Positions 1 through 10,491 are shown, numbered from the stretch's first letter. The stretch: DNA of 64,000 bases from Candidatus Iainarchaeum sp. (GCA_026413945.1 JAOAJX010000003.1:62001-126000), one strand, 5' to 3'. The notes: generated by a model from the letters alone, not told the origin. Numbers and translations: made by a program.

Positions 1-1
1 T

Positions 2-787
2 ATGAACACCAAGGTTGAGTTTGTCTGGAAGAAAAGAAAACTAACTGATGCTGTCCTTTTCACAGGTTTGCCTGGCATAGGGCTTGTTGGCAAAATAGCG
101 ACTGACTATGCGTTAAAAAAGCTCGGTGCTGAAAAAATAGCCAATGTTTATTCCGATTCTTTTCCACCAAGTGTTTATATAAACAACGGAATAGCTGATC
201 TTATAAAAGACGAAATTTTCCTTTACACGATGAAGAAACGCGACTTCTTGTTTTTGGCTGGGCCTGTGCAACCAGCTTTAGATCCAAGGATAACAAATGT
301 TCAAGATCATTATGAATTTGCAGAAGCAATAGTAAAAACCGCAAAGGACCTCGGTGTTAAAGAAGTTTATACGTTGGCTGGCATTAACATAGGCGATGCA
401 AGACTTAAGCACGAACCAAAAGTAGTGGTTGCAGCCACTGATAAGAAGACGCTTGAAAGCTTTAAGAAGCTCGGCGCAAAGACAGGCATGAACAATGGCT
501 TAGTATCAGGTGCCGCTGGGCTTATATTGGGTATTGCTGCTAAAAATGGCATGAAAGGCGCTTGCCTAATGGGGGAAACTAGTAGTAAGCTTATTTATGG
601 AGACCATGGCGCAGCGGAGAAGCTTCTTGAACTACTTATAAAGCGATATGGCTTCAAGATAGATATGAAAGAAATCGCAAAAGAGTCTAAAAGCATTAAT
701 ACTGCCTTCAAGCAAATAATGAATGAGCTTTCAGCAAAAAGTGTTGGTGAAACTGAGAGAGAAGAGAATCCAACCTATGTAAGGTGA
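2..787 (+). CDS. PAC2 family protein (proteasome assembly chaperone-like)
   Basis: 261 aa ORF; N-terminal LFTGLPGIGLVGKIATDY and later GLVSGAAGLILGIAAKNGMKGACLMGETS typical of archaeal PAC2 family; may begin upstream of window. Confidence 0.85.
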   Translation: MNTKVEFVWKKRKLTDAVLFTGLPGIGLVGKIATDYALKKLGAEKIANVYSDSFPPSVYINNGIADLIKDEIFLYTMKKRDFLFLAGPVQPALDPRITNVQDHYEFAEAIVKTAKDLGVKEVYTLAGINIGDARLKHEPKVVVAATDKKTLESFKKLGAKTGMNNGLVSGAAGLILGIAAKNGMKGACLMGETSSKLIYGDHGAAEKLLELLIKRYGFKIDMKEIAKESKSINTAFKQIMNELSAKSVGETEREENPTYVR

Positions 788-795
788 AAGATACT

Positions 796-2064
796 TTAAA
801 ATTCTGCAAGTGTTTTTTGGCCCTTAAAAGTGCTGTTGCACTCCAGAACATCTCTTAACTCCAGTTTTTTCAGTTCAAGCTCCTCTTGTGAGGCACAAAT
901 TATTGGTTCTCCGTACTTTCCACCACCGCCGCTTATGTAAAGCACATTTCCTTGCCTAAAGGCACCAATATGCCTTGCAACCTTTTCATCAATTTTCTGT
1001 ATCTCTGAAAGCTCTACATCTAAAAGCACTTTTATCTCAGAACCGAATTTACTCACAAGCTCATGCCATGTTGATTGCACAGCTTCACTATTTATATCCT
1101 TTGCTTTTGTTGCCATTAATATTATTTCAGCAAGCGGTATTATGTGCAAATATGGTGCTCTAAATTCAGGGTGTACTTCTTCCTTGAAGTCTGCAAGCTC
1201 CATTATCCTATCCCTAACACCTTTTTTTATCGTGCCTTTGCATCTTGGGCATCTCCAATTTAAGCCTTTAGCGCTTTCAATGGAGTACTTTGAGTAGCAC
1301 CTGTTGCATGCTGTGCAATGATATTTTCCTTCTCTCGGGTCAAGGCCAACATTAAGCTTTATCCTTTCGCGCTCTTCCATGAAAACTTTTTTGAGGTCTT
1401 CAAAGCAAGGTTTTTTTAGCTCGATCCTCGTGAATTCTCTGCCAAGGCGGTGAGGCCATGGTGAATGGGCATCGCTGCATGTGATAAAAGCTAAACCATG
1501 GTTTCCTGAAATAAGATCTGCAAAATATGAATCAGCACTGAGGCCTAGCTCCATGAAGAAAACATTTTTTACTTGTGCCCCATAGCAGCTTTGTAGTGAA
1601 CTGAAATGAGAATACATGGAATAGTAAGGTGTGAACGCATGTGCCGGCCCTATTATTCCATTGGCTTCTTCTATAATACAAGCAAGTTTCTCTGCATTTA
1701 AACTAATGGAAGGCCTTCCAAATCCATAGCCATCGAGTCTTCCATAAGAAGAGAGCTTTTTTCTTAAAATCTCCGCGCTTTCAAAGTTTGGAAGAAAAAA
1801 TAGGTGGTGGACATTTGAAACATCGTTTATTTCACCGCCAAGTATATAAAAGACATCAATTTTTTTGTCTCTAAAGCAGCCGTTTTCTTCGCAAAGGTTT
1901 TCCTTAAGGTGCCTAAGCCATTCTTTGTTAAGTATATCTCCACTTGCAATTATGTCAAGGCCTTTTAGTTTCGCTTGCATTGAAATCTCAGGAATAAGCA
2001 TATTTTTGCTTACGCCACCAGAATATGAGCCATGTATATGCAAATCGCAATCATACAATTTCAT
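796..2064 (-). CDS. Endonuclease Q-like PHP-domain protein
   Basis: PHP motif DLHIHGSYSGG; internal zinc ribbon CTACNRCYS...WRCPRCKGTIKKGVRDRI; architecture of archaeal EndoQ. ATG at 2064 preferred over longer ORF start. Confidence 0.8.
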   Translation of the reverse strand: MKLYDCDLHIHGSYSGGVSKNMLIPEISMQAKLKGLDIIASGDILNKEWLRHLKENLCEENGCFRDKKIDVFYILGGEINDVSNVHHLFFLPNFESAEILRKKLSSYGRLDGYGFGRPSISLNAEKLACIIEEANGIIGPAHAFTPYYSMYSHFSSLQSCYGAQVKNVFFMELGLSADSYFADLISGNHGLAFITCSDAHSPWPHRLGREFTRIELKKPCFEDLKKVFMEERERIKLNVGLDPREGKYHCTACNRCYSKYSIESAKGLNWRCPRCKGTIKKGVRDRIMELADFKEEVHPEFRAPYLHIIPLAEIILMATKAKDINSEAVQSTWHELVSKFGSEIKVLLDVELSEIQKIDEKVARHIGAFRQGNVLYISGGGGKYGEPIICASQEELELKKLELRDVLECNSTFKGQKTLAEF

Positions 2065-2136
2065 TAAACCACACAAAGACTAATTAATATGAATGTATAA
2101 AAAAGTATTATTAAAAGAATCAGGCAGCACATCTTT

Positions 2137-3171
2137 ATGAGAGAGGCAAAATTTTATGAAAAGCTCCACGGCAAAAAAATAAAATGCACTGCTTGTGCAA
2201 GATACTGCACAATAAGCCCAGAAAAAACAGGCTTTTGCCGTGTTAGGAAAAATGTTAACGGCAAACTTTACTCCCTGGTTTACAACAAAGCGCTTACCCA
2301 AACTGCAGATCCTATTGAAAAAAAGCCAATATACAATTTTATGCCAGCAACTTATTGCAGCAGCATAAGTACTTATGGTTGTAATTTCAAATGCCTTTTC
2401 TGCCAGAATTTTAGCCTTTCGCAAGAGTTTTTAGAAGAAGATATTCAAGAGGTTGGAGAAACAACCCCCGAAGAAATTGTGGAAAACACTATTGCAAGAG
2501 ACCTTGATGGAATTTCTTATACTTATGTTGAGCCAACTGTATTTATTGAATATGCGCTTGATATAATGAAAATTGCTAAAAAACAGGGGCTTTATAATGT
2601 ATGGGTGAGCAATGGCTATATGAGCAAAGAATCACTTAAAGAGCTTTGCAAGTATGTTGATGCTGCAAACATTGATCTCAAAGGAGATGCGGACTTTTAC
2701 AAAAAGCTGTGTGGAAATGCAGAGCTGGGTGTAGTTAAAAGTAATATTGAAGCTCTTTTTAAGGCAAAAGTGCACGTTGAGGTTACAAATCTCATCATTC
2801 CAGGCATTAACGACTCAAAACCATGGCTTCATGACGTCTGCTCATTTGTCTCTGCTCTTAGCAAAGATATGCCTTTGCACTTTTCAAGGTTCTTCCCGCA
2901 TTATAAAATGAGTAACATAAGGCCAACACCACTTGAAACCCTTGCACAAGCTTATGACATTGCAAAATCCCTTGGGCTTAACTATGTTTACATTGGAAAT
3001 ATTGGCTCAGAACAAAATACTTTTTGCCCAAAGTGCAAAGAAATAGCAATAAGAAGAGCAGGCTACAATGTTAATATTGTTGGCTTGAGTGAAAAAGGCC
3101 TTTGCACTAACTGTGGCCACAACTTAGGCATTAAAATGCCAAAAAAAGCTAAAAAATGCCAAAGAATTTAA
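2137..3171 (+). CDS. amrS: AmmeMemoRadiSam system radical SAM enzyme (AmrS-like)
   Basis: CTACARYCTISPEKTGFCRVR N-terminal Cys motif plus CNFKCLFCQN radical SAM motif; C-terminal CPKCKE...CTNCGH. Confidence 0.85.
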   Translation: MREAKFYEKLHGKKIKCTACARYCTISPEKTGFCRVRKNVNGKLYSLVYNKALTQTADPIEKKPIYNFMPATYCSSISTYGCNFKCLFCQNFSLSQEFLEEDIQEVGETTPEEIVENTIARDLDGISYTYVEPTVFIEYALDIMKIAKKQGLYNVWVSNGYMSKESLKELCKYVDAANIDLKGDADFYKKLCGNAELGVVKSNIEALFKAKVHVEVTNLIIPGINDSKPWLHDVCSFVSALSKDMPLHFSRFFPHYKMSNIRPTPLETLAQAYDIAKSLGLNYVYIGNIGSEQNTFCPKCKEIAIRRAGYNVNIVGLSEKGLCTNCGHNLGIKMPKKAKKCQRI

Positions 3172-3511
3172 GCACAAGCATTGCTCCTAAGCCAGCAAGG
3201 CCAAAAATAACACTAACAATAAGGCCTTCAATTAAAGGAAGCTCTATGCCCACTGCGAATTTGAGTATTGCCCAGCCAATAAGCCCTAAAAGAGAGTTTA
3301 TTATTACTTTTTTTATAAAGAAAATTATAGCAACAGCAACAACTATTAGCAATATTCCAATTGCAAGTATTTCCGGCTTTCCAGCCAGGCTACCTGCAAT
3401 TTCACTCAAATGCTGCGTTGCTAAAGACCCTGCTTCAGAAATATCCTTTGCCTTATTTGATACTGTTGCGCTCAAATCTAGTAGGATTGAGCAAAAAATG
3501 GCGCTATTCAT
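3149..3511 (-). CDS. Small membrane protein, BofA-like
   Basis: Hydrophobic C-terminal half with IINSLLGLIGWAILKFAVGIELPL...GLAGLGAMLVL pattern resembling pro-sigmaK processing inhibitor BofA family; overlaps amrS tail-to-tail. Confidence 0.5.
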   Translation of the reverse strand: MNSAIFCSILLDLSATVSNKAKDISEAGSLATQHLSEIAGSLAGKPEILAIGILLIVVAVAIIFFIKKVIINSLLGLIGWAILKFAVGIELPLIEGLIVSVIFGLAGLGAMLVLKFFGIF

Positions 3512-3561
3512 ATATGAAAACTACTAAGCAAGTGTTTTAAAGTGTTTTCAACGCTACTTTT

Positions 3562-4218
3562 ATGTGGTGGTTTTTTGTGGCTCTCTTAAGTTGGCTTCAA
3601 ATAAAAATAGCTAAAGAGCTTATCGAAAGCCCTATGAGCTTACAAGAGCTTTCAAAAGCGATTGGTGAAAACCCATTAGATATTGAAAAAGCTCTTAAGG
3701 ATATGGTTGCACTGAAACTTGTTACTGAAAAATCAGATATGTTTTACATTTCAGAGGAAATAAAAAAGGAGCTTCTTAATAAGAGAGAGTTAACTCAACA
3801 GGAAAAACCAAAAACTGAGATTCAGGCATACATTGAGGTAAAAGGGCTTAATAAAAAAGCTGCTTTGAAGCAGATGAAAGAAATTGAAAAGGCAATTAAG
3901 GCACAAAATGCCTTTGTCTTGTATTCAAGCAATATTATTGAGCCAGAAAAGCAAGGTGACTTTTACATAGGGCATCTTGATATTACCATTGGATTTAAAA
4001 GCCTAACTTCTTTGGTCCAGTTCATGTATCTCTATGGCCCAAGCGTTGTTGAAGTGATAAAGCCACCCAAAGCAGAGTTTACAGCTTTTGACCTTCAAGA
4101 GGCTCTAAATCAGATGGCTGAATTTATATTCAAATACAATGTTTATCTCGAGAAAAACCTCAGGAAGGCAGACATAGAGCGCTTTTATGCCTCGCTTTTA
4201 CAAAAGCAGAATTTTTAA
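3562..4218 (+). CDS. Hypothetical protein with winged-helix-like N-terminal region
   Basis: 218 aa; SLQELSKAIGENPLDIEKALKDMVALKLVTEKSDMFYISEE reads as a wHTH. Confidence 0.5.
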   Translation: MWWFFVALLSWLQIKIAKELIESPMSLQELSKAIGENPLDIEKALKDMVALKLVTEKSDMFYISEEIKKELLNKRELTQQEKPKTEIQAYIEVKGLNKKAALKQMKEIEKAIKAQNAFVLYSSNIIEPEKQGDFYIGHLDITIGFKSLTSLVQFMYLYGPSVVEVIKPPKAEFTAFDLQEALNQMAEFIFKYNVYLEKNLRKADIERFYASLLQKQNF

Positions 4219-4239
4219 TTTGATCAGAAAGAACGGATC

Positions 4240-4261
4240 GGTTTCGCAAATTGACGAAACC
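4240..4261. repeat. Inverted repeat GGTTTCG-8nt-CGAAACC
   Basis: 7-bp perfect arms; downstream of 3562-4218 and upstream of S-layer gene. Confidence 0.55.
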
Positions 4262-4282
4262 AATTTCAACAATATATAGAAT

Positions 4283-4327
4283 TTTATGCCCTAATTTGAG
4301 GCAAAAATCTTCTTTTTTGGGCATAAA
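4283..4327. repeat. Inverted repeat TTTATGCCC ... GGGCATAAA
   Basis: 9-bp perfect arms at 4283-4291 and 4319-4327. Confidence 0.55.
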
Positions 4328-4345
4328 GCGAAAGATATTTAAATA
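4328..4345 (+). promoter_or_regulatory. Putative archaeal BRE/TATA promoter of S-layer gene
   Basis: gcgaaagatatttaaata: purine-rich BRE-like followed by TATA-like ATTTAAATA, about 80 nt upstream of the start codon. Confidence 0.45.
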
Positions 4346-4416
4346 AAGCTTAGCATACTAACAATAAAGCCTTCTCCAAATAACCTTTGAGAGAGGGCTA
4401 AATAAACTAAGGTGAG

Positions 4417-7122
4417 GTGAAAAAAGCTATGAAAAAAATGAATGTAAAGAGACTTGCGGCTTTGGGTGCTGGAATAGCACTGCTTGGAACTGCTTTGGCA
4501 CCGGTTGCTTCAGCGATTTCTCTGACAAGAAGCGATGTTATCAATGCAAACGGCGCTCCGGTTTATGACATTGTTGTCGGTGCAAAAGCAAGCAGCGACG
4601 CACTCTGGGCAGGAAACATAGCTGCAAAGTTAGCACAGCTTGCATACACAGACAGCGCTGTGACATGCACAGTTGATAGGAGTACAATAGGTGCCGGTGG
4701 GCAAGAAGTAAAACCACAAGCAACAGTATCAGGCCTCAACGTTGAGCTCGTAATTGGCGGCGAAACAACATATGGCGAAGGTACAGCATACATTTATGAT
4801 GACAGTTATTTGAACTCAACAGCTGCTGAACTAGACGCTCCAATAGAGCTTGGAAACTCTAAGATTAAAAGCCTTAAGAACGAGTCATGGGGATATACAT
4901 ATAATGGAGCTAACTATTCCCAGACAGTTAGAGAGTTCATTGTTGTGAACCCAGACGCAAAGTTTGAGACAAACCGCGAAGTAAAGGATTTGGTGCTCTA
5001 CATGCCAAAAGCAGGCGACTTCACTTACAGAGTAACTCTTAGCGGTGGTGTTCCTTTAGATTTCAACAAAACAAATAAATACAATATAACAGTGCCACTA
5101 TTCGGAAAGAAGTATAGTGTCTTGAAGACAAATGCGGATGGAACAGAGCTTACCTTGATAGACGAGGCTGCAAAGCGCACAATAGACGCTGGACAGACAA
5201 TAACCGACTTGGTTGGAAAAGGAAGTTACAAAGGCAAATCTCTATCTGTGCGGTTTGTATCGCTAACAATGAGCAAGTATCTTGGTGGAGATACTTACTA
5301 TACAGGAAAATTCCAGTTGCTTGACCCTGAAGGCAATGTCATTGCAACAGAAGACAAAGTTGAAGAAGGCGAGTTCCTTGAGCAAGTTTTCTACGTAAAT
5401 GGCGAATATCCGTTAGAAACATCAATTTACGTCGATACTTTGTTCAAGCAGGACGTTGACAACGCCAACAAAGCAACTATAACTGTTGGTACAAACACAG
5501 TTAAGCTCAAGGACGGCGAGAAATATCCTTATGATGAAAGAGTTACTTCCTCAAGCGAAAAATACTGGCTTGCAAAGCTATTTAAAGGTACTGGGACAGT
5601 CGGCGGTACCTCACAGGATGTAATAAACAAGATTGAAATTTACAACAATGCGGTTGAAGGCTACAGCAAATGGGACAGGAAAATGCCAATATACGCAAAG
5701 AAGGATACTTTGACAGGAAAAGGCGACAAGAGCGAAGCTATCTTCCTCAACGGCGAACCAAGCACAGCTTTAGGCTATGGCTTTGCCAAAGTAGTATTCC
5801 AGGGCTTCAAGAGCGAAACAATGACAGAGCTCAAGATAAAAGATCACAAGATTTACTATGTAGACGAAGGAGATACCCAGCATGAGATTCCGTTGTACAT
5901 AAGCGGCCTTGACAGTACAACAGAGGAATCATTTAACTTTGATAAGCTTGGAACCCAGAAGTATTACTTCAGAATGAGACTTGCTGATGACTATGAGTTA
6001 GGTTGTGAGGACGATGATTGCCAAGGCTGCTTCCAGCTTTCAGACGAGCCATTCAGAAACACTGATTTTGACCTTGATTGTGATAGCCCAGGATATTATC
6101 CATTCTATGCTGACGATGTAGGAGAGGGCCCTCTTGCCCTTACAGGCGACAACGGCATGGACTATGATTATGAATACTACTACTCCAGCACAGACAACGC
6201 AATTTGGTTCCTCTTTGCGCCTCAAAAGCTTGAAGGAAAAGGCGGCTATAAGCTCGAGTTTTTAGGTACAGACACAACAGAAGATCTCGGAATCGATAGT
6301 GAATATTACCTGCCAAACGAGTACGAGCTCGGTGGTGGCAAAAGCGGTGAGTATTACACAGCAGTCTTTGAGCTAACAGAACCTACTGGTGGCGGTAGCG
6401 GTAAAATATACATAGATACCGAAGACGGGAGCTTGGCGCCTTTCGGAAATACAAATTACAGCGCAAGCGGATATGAGTTTAAGTATAAGCACCTGGGCAC
6501 GGATCAAGAGTTGAACCTAACACAGTACCAGGCATCTACAAATGTGCAGACAGCTTACTCAGACTACGGCAGCAAGTACGACATAAGTCAGGATTACTTC
6601 CAGGCATGGATTCCAGATAAAAGACGCTACATAAGGTACGATATAATAGGGCCTGCTGCTTCAGGGTCAACAATAGTTGGTGGCGAGACACTGCTTCTTA
6701 ACGAAGGCGAGGAGAAAGTTACAAGCGCAGGTACAAGGATTACAGCGAAAAAGATAAACTACAATGTCTCAGTTACACCAACAGTGTGCCCAGCCGGCGG
6801 TGTTGTAATAGAGAACATAAGAGCAACACCAAGCGTCAGCACAGCCAAGAGGATTGTGCCTGTTGGACAGCTTGTCTTCACACACGACGCCGCACTTAGC
6901 GGAAAGCCAAAGATAATTATAGGTGGCTGGAAAGTCAACAGGTTTGCAAAAGACATAACTCTCAGCGACGGCAAGAAGATTACTGAGAGATTAACAGCTA
7001 AAGGCGACTACGTAGTGGACAAGCTTAATGACGGCACCATAATAGTTGCTGGATACACGGCAGCAGACACAGAAGCAGCAGCAAGGGAGCTTATAAGAGA
7101 GCTCGACAGGCTGTTGGGCTAA
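4417..7122 (+). CDS. S-layer protein (putative)
   Basis: 901 aa; MKKMNVKRLAALGAGIALLGTALAPVASA signal peptide; long acidic beta-rich body; C-terminal AADTEAAARELIRELDRLLG; GGTGA RBS; strong terminator. GTG 4417 or ATG 4429 possible start. Confidence 0.75.
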   Translation: MKKAMKKMNVKRLAALGAGIALLGTALAPVASAISLTRSDVINANGAPVYDIVVGAKASSDALWAGNIAAKLAQLAYTDSAVTCTVDRSTIGAGGQEVKPQATVSGLNVELVIGGETTYGEGTAYIYDDSYLNSTAAELDAPIELGNSKIKSLKNESWGYTYNGANYSQTVREFIVVNPDAKFETNREVKDLVLYMPKAGDFTYRVTLSGGVPLDFNKTNKYNITVPLFGKKYSVLKTNADGTELTLIDEAAKRTIDAGQTITDLVGKGSYKGKSLSVRFVSLTMSKYLGGDTYYTGKFQLLDPEGNVIATEDKVEEGEFLEQVFYVNGEYPLETSIYVDTLFKQDVDNANKATITVGTNTVKLKDGEKYPYDERVTSSSEKYWLAKLFKGTGTVGGTSQDVINKIEIYNNAVEGYSKWDRKMPIYAKKDTLTGKGDKSEAIFLNGEPSTALGYGFAKVVFQGFKSETMTELKIKDHKIYYVDEGDTQHEIPLYISGLDSTTEESFNFDKLGTQKYYFRMRLADDYELGCEDDDCQGCFQLSDEPFRNTDFDLDCDSPGYYPFYADDVGEGPLALTGDNGMDYDYEYYYSSTDNAIWFLFAPQKLEGKGGYKLEFLGTDTTEDLGIDSEYYLPNEYELGGGKSGEYYTAVFELTEPTGGGSGKIYIDTEDGSLAPFGNTNYSASGYEFKYKHLGTDQELNLTQYQASTNVQTAYSDYGSKYDISQDYFQAWIPDKRRYIRYDIIGPAASGSTIVGGETLLLNEGEEKVTSAGTRITAKKINYNVSVTPTVCPAGGVVIENIRATPSVSTAKRIVPVGQLVFTHDAALSGKPKIIIGGWKVNRFAKDITLSDGKKITERLTAKGDYVVDKLNDGTIIVAGYTAADTEAAARELIRELDRLLG

Positions 7123-7127
7123 ACAGA

Positions 7128-7170
7128 AAAGAAAGGCAAAACCTTTCTTTCTTTTTTCTTTTTTTATTTT
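7128..7170 (+). terminator. Terminator of S-layer gene
   Basis: AAAGAAAGG-CAAAA-CCTTTCTTT hairpin followed by long T-rich tract, right after stop at 7122. Confidence 0.65.
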
Positions 7171-7244
7171 TCTATTTCTTAGTGAAAAAGCAATATTTTT
7201 TGTTAGCAACAGGGTTTTAAACATTCTACACTTTAAAAAGATAG

Positions 7245-8246
7245 ATGCTCGGAAGAAAATTAGCTGAAGTAAATGTACAAAAAGCCTTTCAGAAGGCAAT
7301 AATCGCACTTTTATTTCTAATAGCTTTTTTTGCTGTTTTATTGAAGCTTAGCGGCTCTTTTCAAGAAATTAAGAATGCTAATTTGTTCCTTATCTTGCTC
7401 TCATCTCTTTCTTTTATCTTATCTGCGCTTGTTTGGGCTTTTGCATGGGCTTTTGTTTTAAGAAAAGAGCATAGCTTAAGTTACAGAAATGCCTCTTTTT
7501 TGGGAATATCTTCAATGTTCGCATCTTTTACACCGATGCAGCTTGGCAATGATGCATTAAGGGCTTTTCTGCTTAAAGAATATTTTGGAGTGCCCTTATA
7601 CAAAGGCATAGGCGCAAGCATGGTAATAAAAGGCATAAAGTTTCTCACATTGGCTTTTTTCTCTTTGGTAGCCTTGCTGTCAATACCATTTCAAGCACTA
7701 GGAGCTGCACTTTTATTATCTTTTATGGTTGGTCTTTTGGTAATTGCAATCTCAGCAGCAATTCTTCTTTTGCCAATAAGCAGAAGGTTAAACAATAAAA
7801 TTCGCAAATTTTTTATGGCTCTCTCATTAAAGTTTAAAGTGTTCTCCAGTTTAGATTATTTGCTTTCCGAGTATTCTTACTTTCTGGGCGACAAAATAGC
7901 TCTCTTACCCAAGGTATTTGCTTTTTGCATAGCCGCATTTACTTTTGAGTTCCTGTGCTTTGCATTTTCAGCATTTTCTGTTGGCCTTTACCTTGAATTT
8001 AGCATGCTTCTATTGATTTTCTTTGCAATATCTTTGCTTGAGAGGGTTCCCTTTGCTCCCCGTGGCTTTGGCCTTGTGGAAACGGCAACATATCTTTTCC
8101 TATCAAGGAGCCCATTTGGCTTTTCACAAGCAAAACTGGTTTCTTTCATAGCAATATTTGATTTCTCAAGAATAATTTTGCCAACTGCAGTTTCGTTGCT
8201 TGCTTTTGCAGGACTTCGCAGAAGGTGCCTATTTAAGCAAAAATAA
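7245..8246 (+). CDS. Lysylphosphatidylglycerol synthase TM-region / UPF0104 family membrane protein
   Basis: Multi-TM; PMQLGNDALRAFLLKEYFGVPLYKGIGASMVIKGIKF and RVPFAPRGFGLVETATYLFL patterns. Confidence 0.75.
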   Translation: MLGRKLAEVNVQKAFQKAIIALLFLIAFFAVLLKLSGSFQEIKNANLFLILLSSLSFILSALVWAFAWAFVLRKEHSLSYRNASFLGISSMFASFTPMQLGNDALRAFLLKEYFGVPLYKGIGASMVIKGIKFLTLAFFSLVALLSIPFQALGAALLLSFMVGLLVIAISAAILLLPISRRLNNKIRKFFMALSLKFKVFSSLDYLLSEYSYFLGDKIALLPKVFAFCIAAFTFEFLCFAFSAFSVGLYLEFSMLLLIFFAISLLERVPFAPRGFGLVETATYLFLSRSPFGFSQAKLVSFIAIFDFSRIILPTAVSLLAFAGLRRRCLFKQK

Positions 8247-9176
8247 AATAATTGTCCAGAAAGCACAATTGGCCGCAACACAAAGCCACATAATTGCAAC
8301 AATTGCCGGCTCTTTTTTCGGACCAACTAAAAGCACCACCATTTTGGCAAAGTCAAGTTTTCTGCTTTCAGGAACCCCAAGAGTGCCATCTCTGTTTATC
8401 TTGTAAGGCGGCTCCTTTTTTTGGCTAGGATCCTTTGGATTAGTAAGTATTTTTAAAGAAAAATCAATCATGTGCGGCAAGAAGAAAGGAAAAGTCACAA
8501 ACATAAGCCATAGTGATTTTTGCATTACAACGATGCCTGCTATGGCAGAGCCGATTAAAAGAGTTCCGGAATCGCCAGGAAAAACCTTGGCAGGATATCT
8601 GTTTAAAATAAGAAAACCCAATAGTGAGCAAATAAATGGTAAAAAAACCAAAGATAAGTATGTTTTGTCAGGCAAGAGCACAAGCGCAAAGAAAATCGAA
8701 ATTATAAGCCCCGAACCAGCCTCTAAGCCATTAAGCCCAGCGAATGTGTTTTCAAAACTAGCAACGCCTGCAAGGTAAAGTGCTGCTAGAACAACTAGCA
8801 AAAGATTGCTGCCAAAGAAGGTAAATGAGAACAGCAGCGAAAGTACTGCTATTATTGCAGCCCTGAAGCGCCAAGGTATCGCTTTTGCTTTTGCCTTGTG
8901 CTTCATATCATCTATATAGCCAACTATAGAAAAACCGCTCACCATAATAGCCCAGGCAATAAAGCTAAAATCCCATTCACCTATAGAGGCCAATATTGCT
9001 GTCAACCATATTGGCAACAACATTGCAATACCTGTGCTTTCAGGCAACGCTGGCTTATCAACTTTGTTTATGTCTATTCCCTTTATGCCAACCTTAATAT
9101 TGTGCTTTGCAACTGCTTTTACTAGCAAATAGGTTAAAGCGAAGCAAGTCAAACATAAAGCCAATATTTTAAGCAA
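8229..9176 (-). CDS. Glycosyltransferase family 4 (WecA/MraY-like polyprenyl-phosphate sugar-1-P transferase)
   Basis: Multi-TM; VGYIDDMKHK, ENTFAGLNGLEAGSG, VFPGDSGTLLIGSAIA motifs. Confidence 0.85.
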   Translation of the reverse strand: MLKILALCLTCFALTYLLVKAVAKHNIKVGIKGIDINKVDKPALPESTGIAMLLPIWLTAILASIGEWDFSFIAWAIMVSGFSIVGYIDDMKHKAKAKAIPWRFRAAIIAVLSLLFSFTFFGSNLLLVVLAALYLAGVASFENTFAGLNGLEAGSGLIISIFFALVLLPDKTYLSLVFLPFICSLLGFLILNRYPAKVFPGDSGTLLIGSAIAGIVVMQKSLWLMFVTFPFFLPHMIDFSLKILTNPKDPSQKKEPPYKINRDGTLGVPESRKLDFAKMVVLLVGPKKEPAIVAIMWLCVAANCAFWTIILFLLK

Positions 9177-9231
9177 CCATCCACCTTCATATCTTTTACA
9201 TGATAAGTTTTAAATTGTAAACTAATTATTC

Positions 9232-10491
9232 TTATGCGATATTTTTTGTCTTCATAATTTCCATTAAAACAGTTGTTGCGTAGCTACCCTTTTCCAGCTC
9301 AAAGTATATTTTGCATAGATTTTTACCAGGGAAAAAGTCATCGGCACGAATTTCAAGAACAGCCAACTTTTCTGGAACTACTACTATTTTTCTGCGGGCC
9401 CCAGCACTCGAGCATTCAGGCATCTTTTTAACTTTAAACATAGAAAAGTCAATATCCTCTTCTGCAAGCACTTCCCTTTCAATCTTCCCAATGGCACCGG
9501 CAGTAAAAGACGAGTCAAAGCCTGGCAACAAACCTAAAGGCACGCCATTATCGTGCGGTTCACCATTAATTGCTTTTAGGCACGTGTTTGTTTCAAGTCG
9601 CCTATCAAGTATTCTGTTGAACAAATATGCTTGATAGGCGTGTGTAAAAAGGAAAACAATCTTTTTAGGTAGTTTTCTTAAAGCCCCAACATAGTCTCCC
9701 CTGTGTGATGCCAAATGATGAAGCATTGCCCTTTCGTACCTATATTTTTTTGGAAATGAATTGAGAGCACCTCTCAAGTCATTCTTTGCTGCTAACCTCC
9801 TAGCTTCCCTAACGGCTTCGCTTTCTTGCTCAGATTCCGTAGAAAGATAAATCATTACTGCATTTTCATAGTTGCCCTTTATTATCTCCTTACCGACAAG
9901 ATGACTTATATTTCTTATACCACCAAATCTCTGAGCCCCAAAATAATTCGCAATACCATTTTTCATCTCCCTAAAGCAAGATTCAACATTTGCCTTTATC
10001 TCATCTTCACCAAGGCCAATATTTCTTATTGTTACTGTAAAAGCATTTCCAGAAAGCATTCCCAAGTCTATTTGATTTTCAGCCCATAAAGCTTTCTTAA
10101 GCAAGATAGTATTGGTTCCAAAACCAATGATAAGATCAAGATTTGGTTTAAATATACTTATGCGTTGGCATGTTATTGCTCTTTTGTCTTTTATGCCAGC
10201 ATATCCAATTCTTCTTGGGCTACAGTGCAGAGCCCTTGAAAGCTGCCTTATCGCATCGTGCAAATCCCTGTTTTTTTTCTGTAGCTCAACCCAAAGATAG
10301 CTTTTCTCAACACCATCCGGCTTATCAAGAAACGGCTTTCCAAAATCTTCTATAGTAACTGCACATTTGTAACTTTCGTGTAGCTCCTCAACAATAAAAT
10401 CAGCATACCTGTGCTTTATTTTGCCGCCAATGCCAGGGCTTTTTGTTGAGAATCGCCACAATGTAGAATTTTCTTGCATTTCCGCCATCAC
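9232..10491 (-). CDS. truD: tRNA pseudouridine synthase TruD
   Basis: IGYAGIKDKRAITCQ, NYFGAQRFGG, HAYQAYLFN motifs. Confidence 0.93.
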   Translation of the reverse strand: MMAEMQENSTLWRFSTKSPGIGGKIKHRYADFIVEELHESYKCAVTIEDFGKPFLDKPDGVEKSYLWVELQKKNRDLHDAIRQLSRALHCSPRRIGYAGIKDKRAITCQRISIFKPNLDLIIGFGTNTILLKKALWAENQIDLGMLSGNAFTVTIRNIGLGEDEIKANVESCFREMKNGIANYFGAQRFGGIRNISHLVGKEIIKGNYENAVMIYLSTESEQESEAVREARRLAAKNDLRGALNSFPKKYRYERAMLHHLASHRGDYVGALRKLPKKIVFLFTHAYQAYLFNRILDRRLETNTCLKAINGEPHDNGVPLGLLPGFDSSFTAGAIGKIEREVLAEEDIDFSMFKVKKMPECSSAGARRKIVVVPEKLAVLEIRADDFFPGKNLCKIYFELEKGSYATTVLMEIMKTKNIA

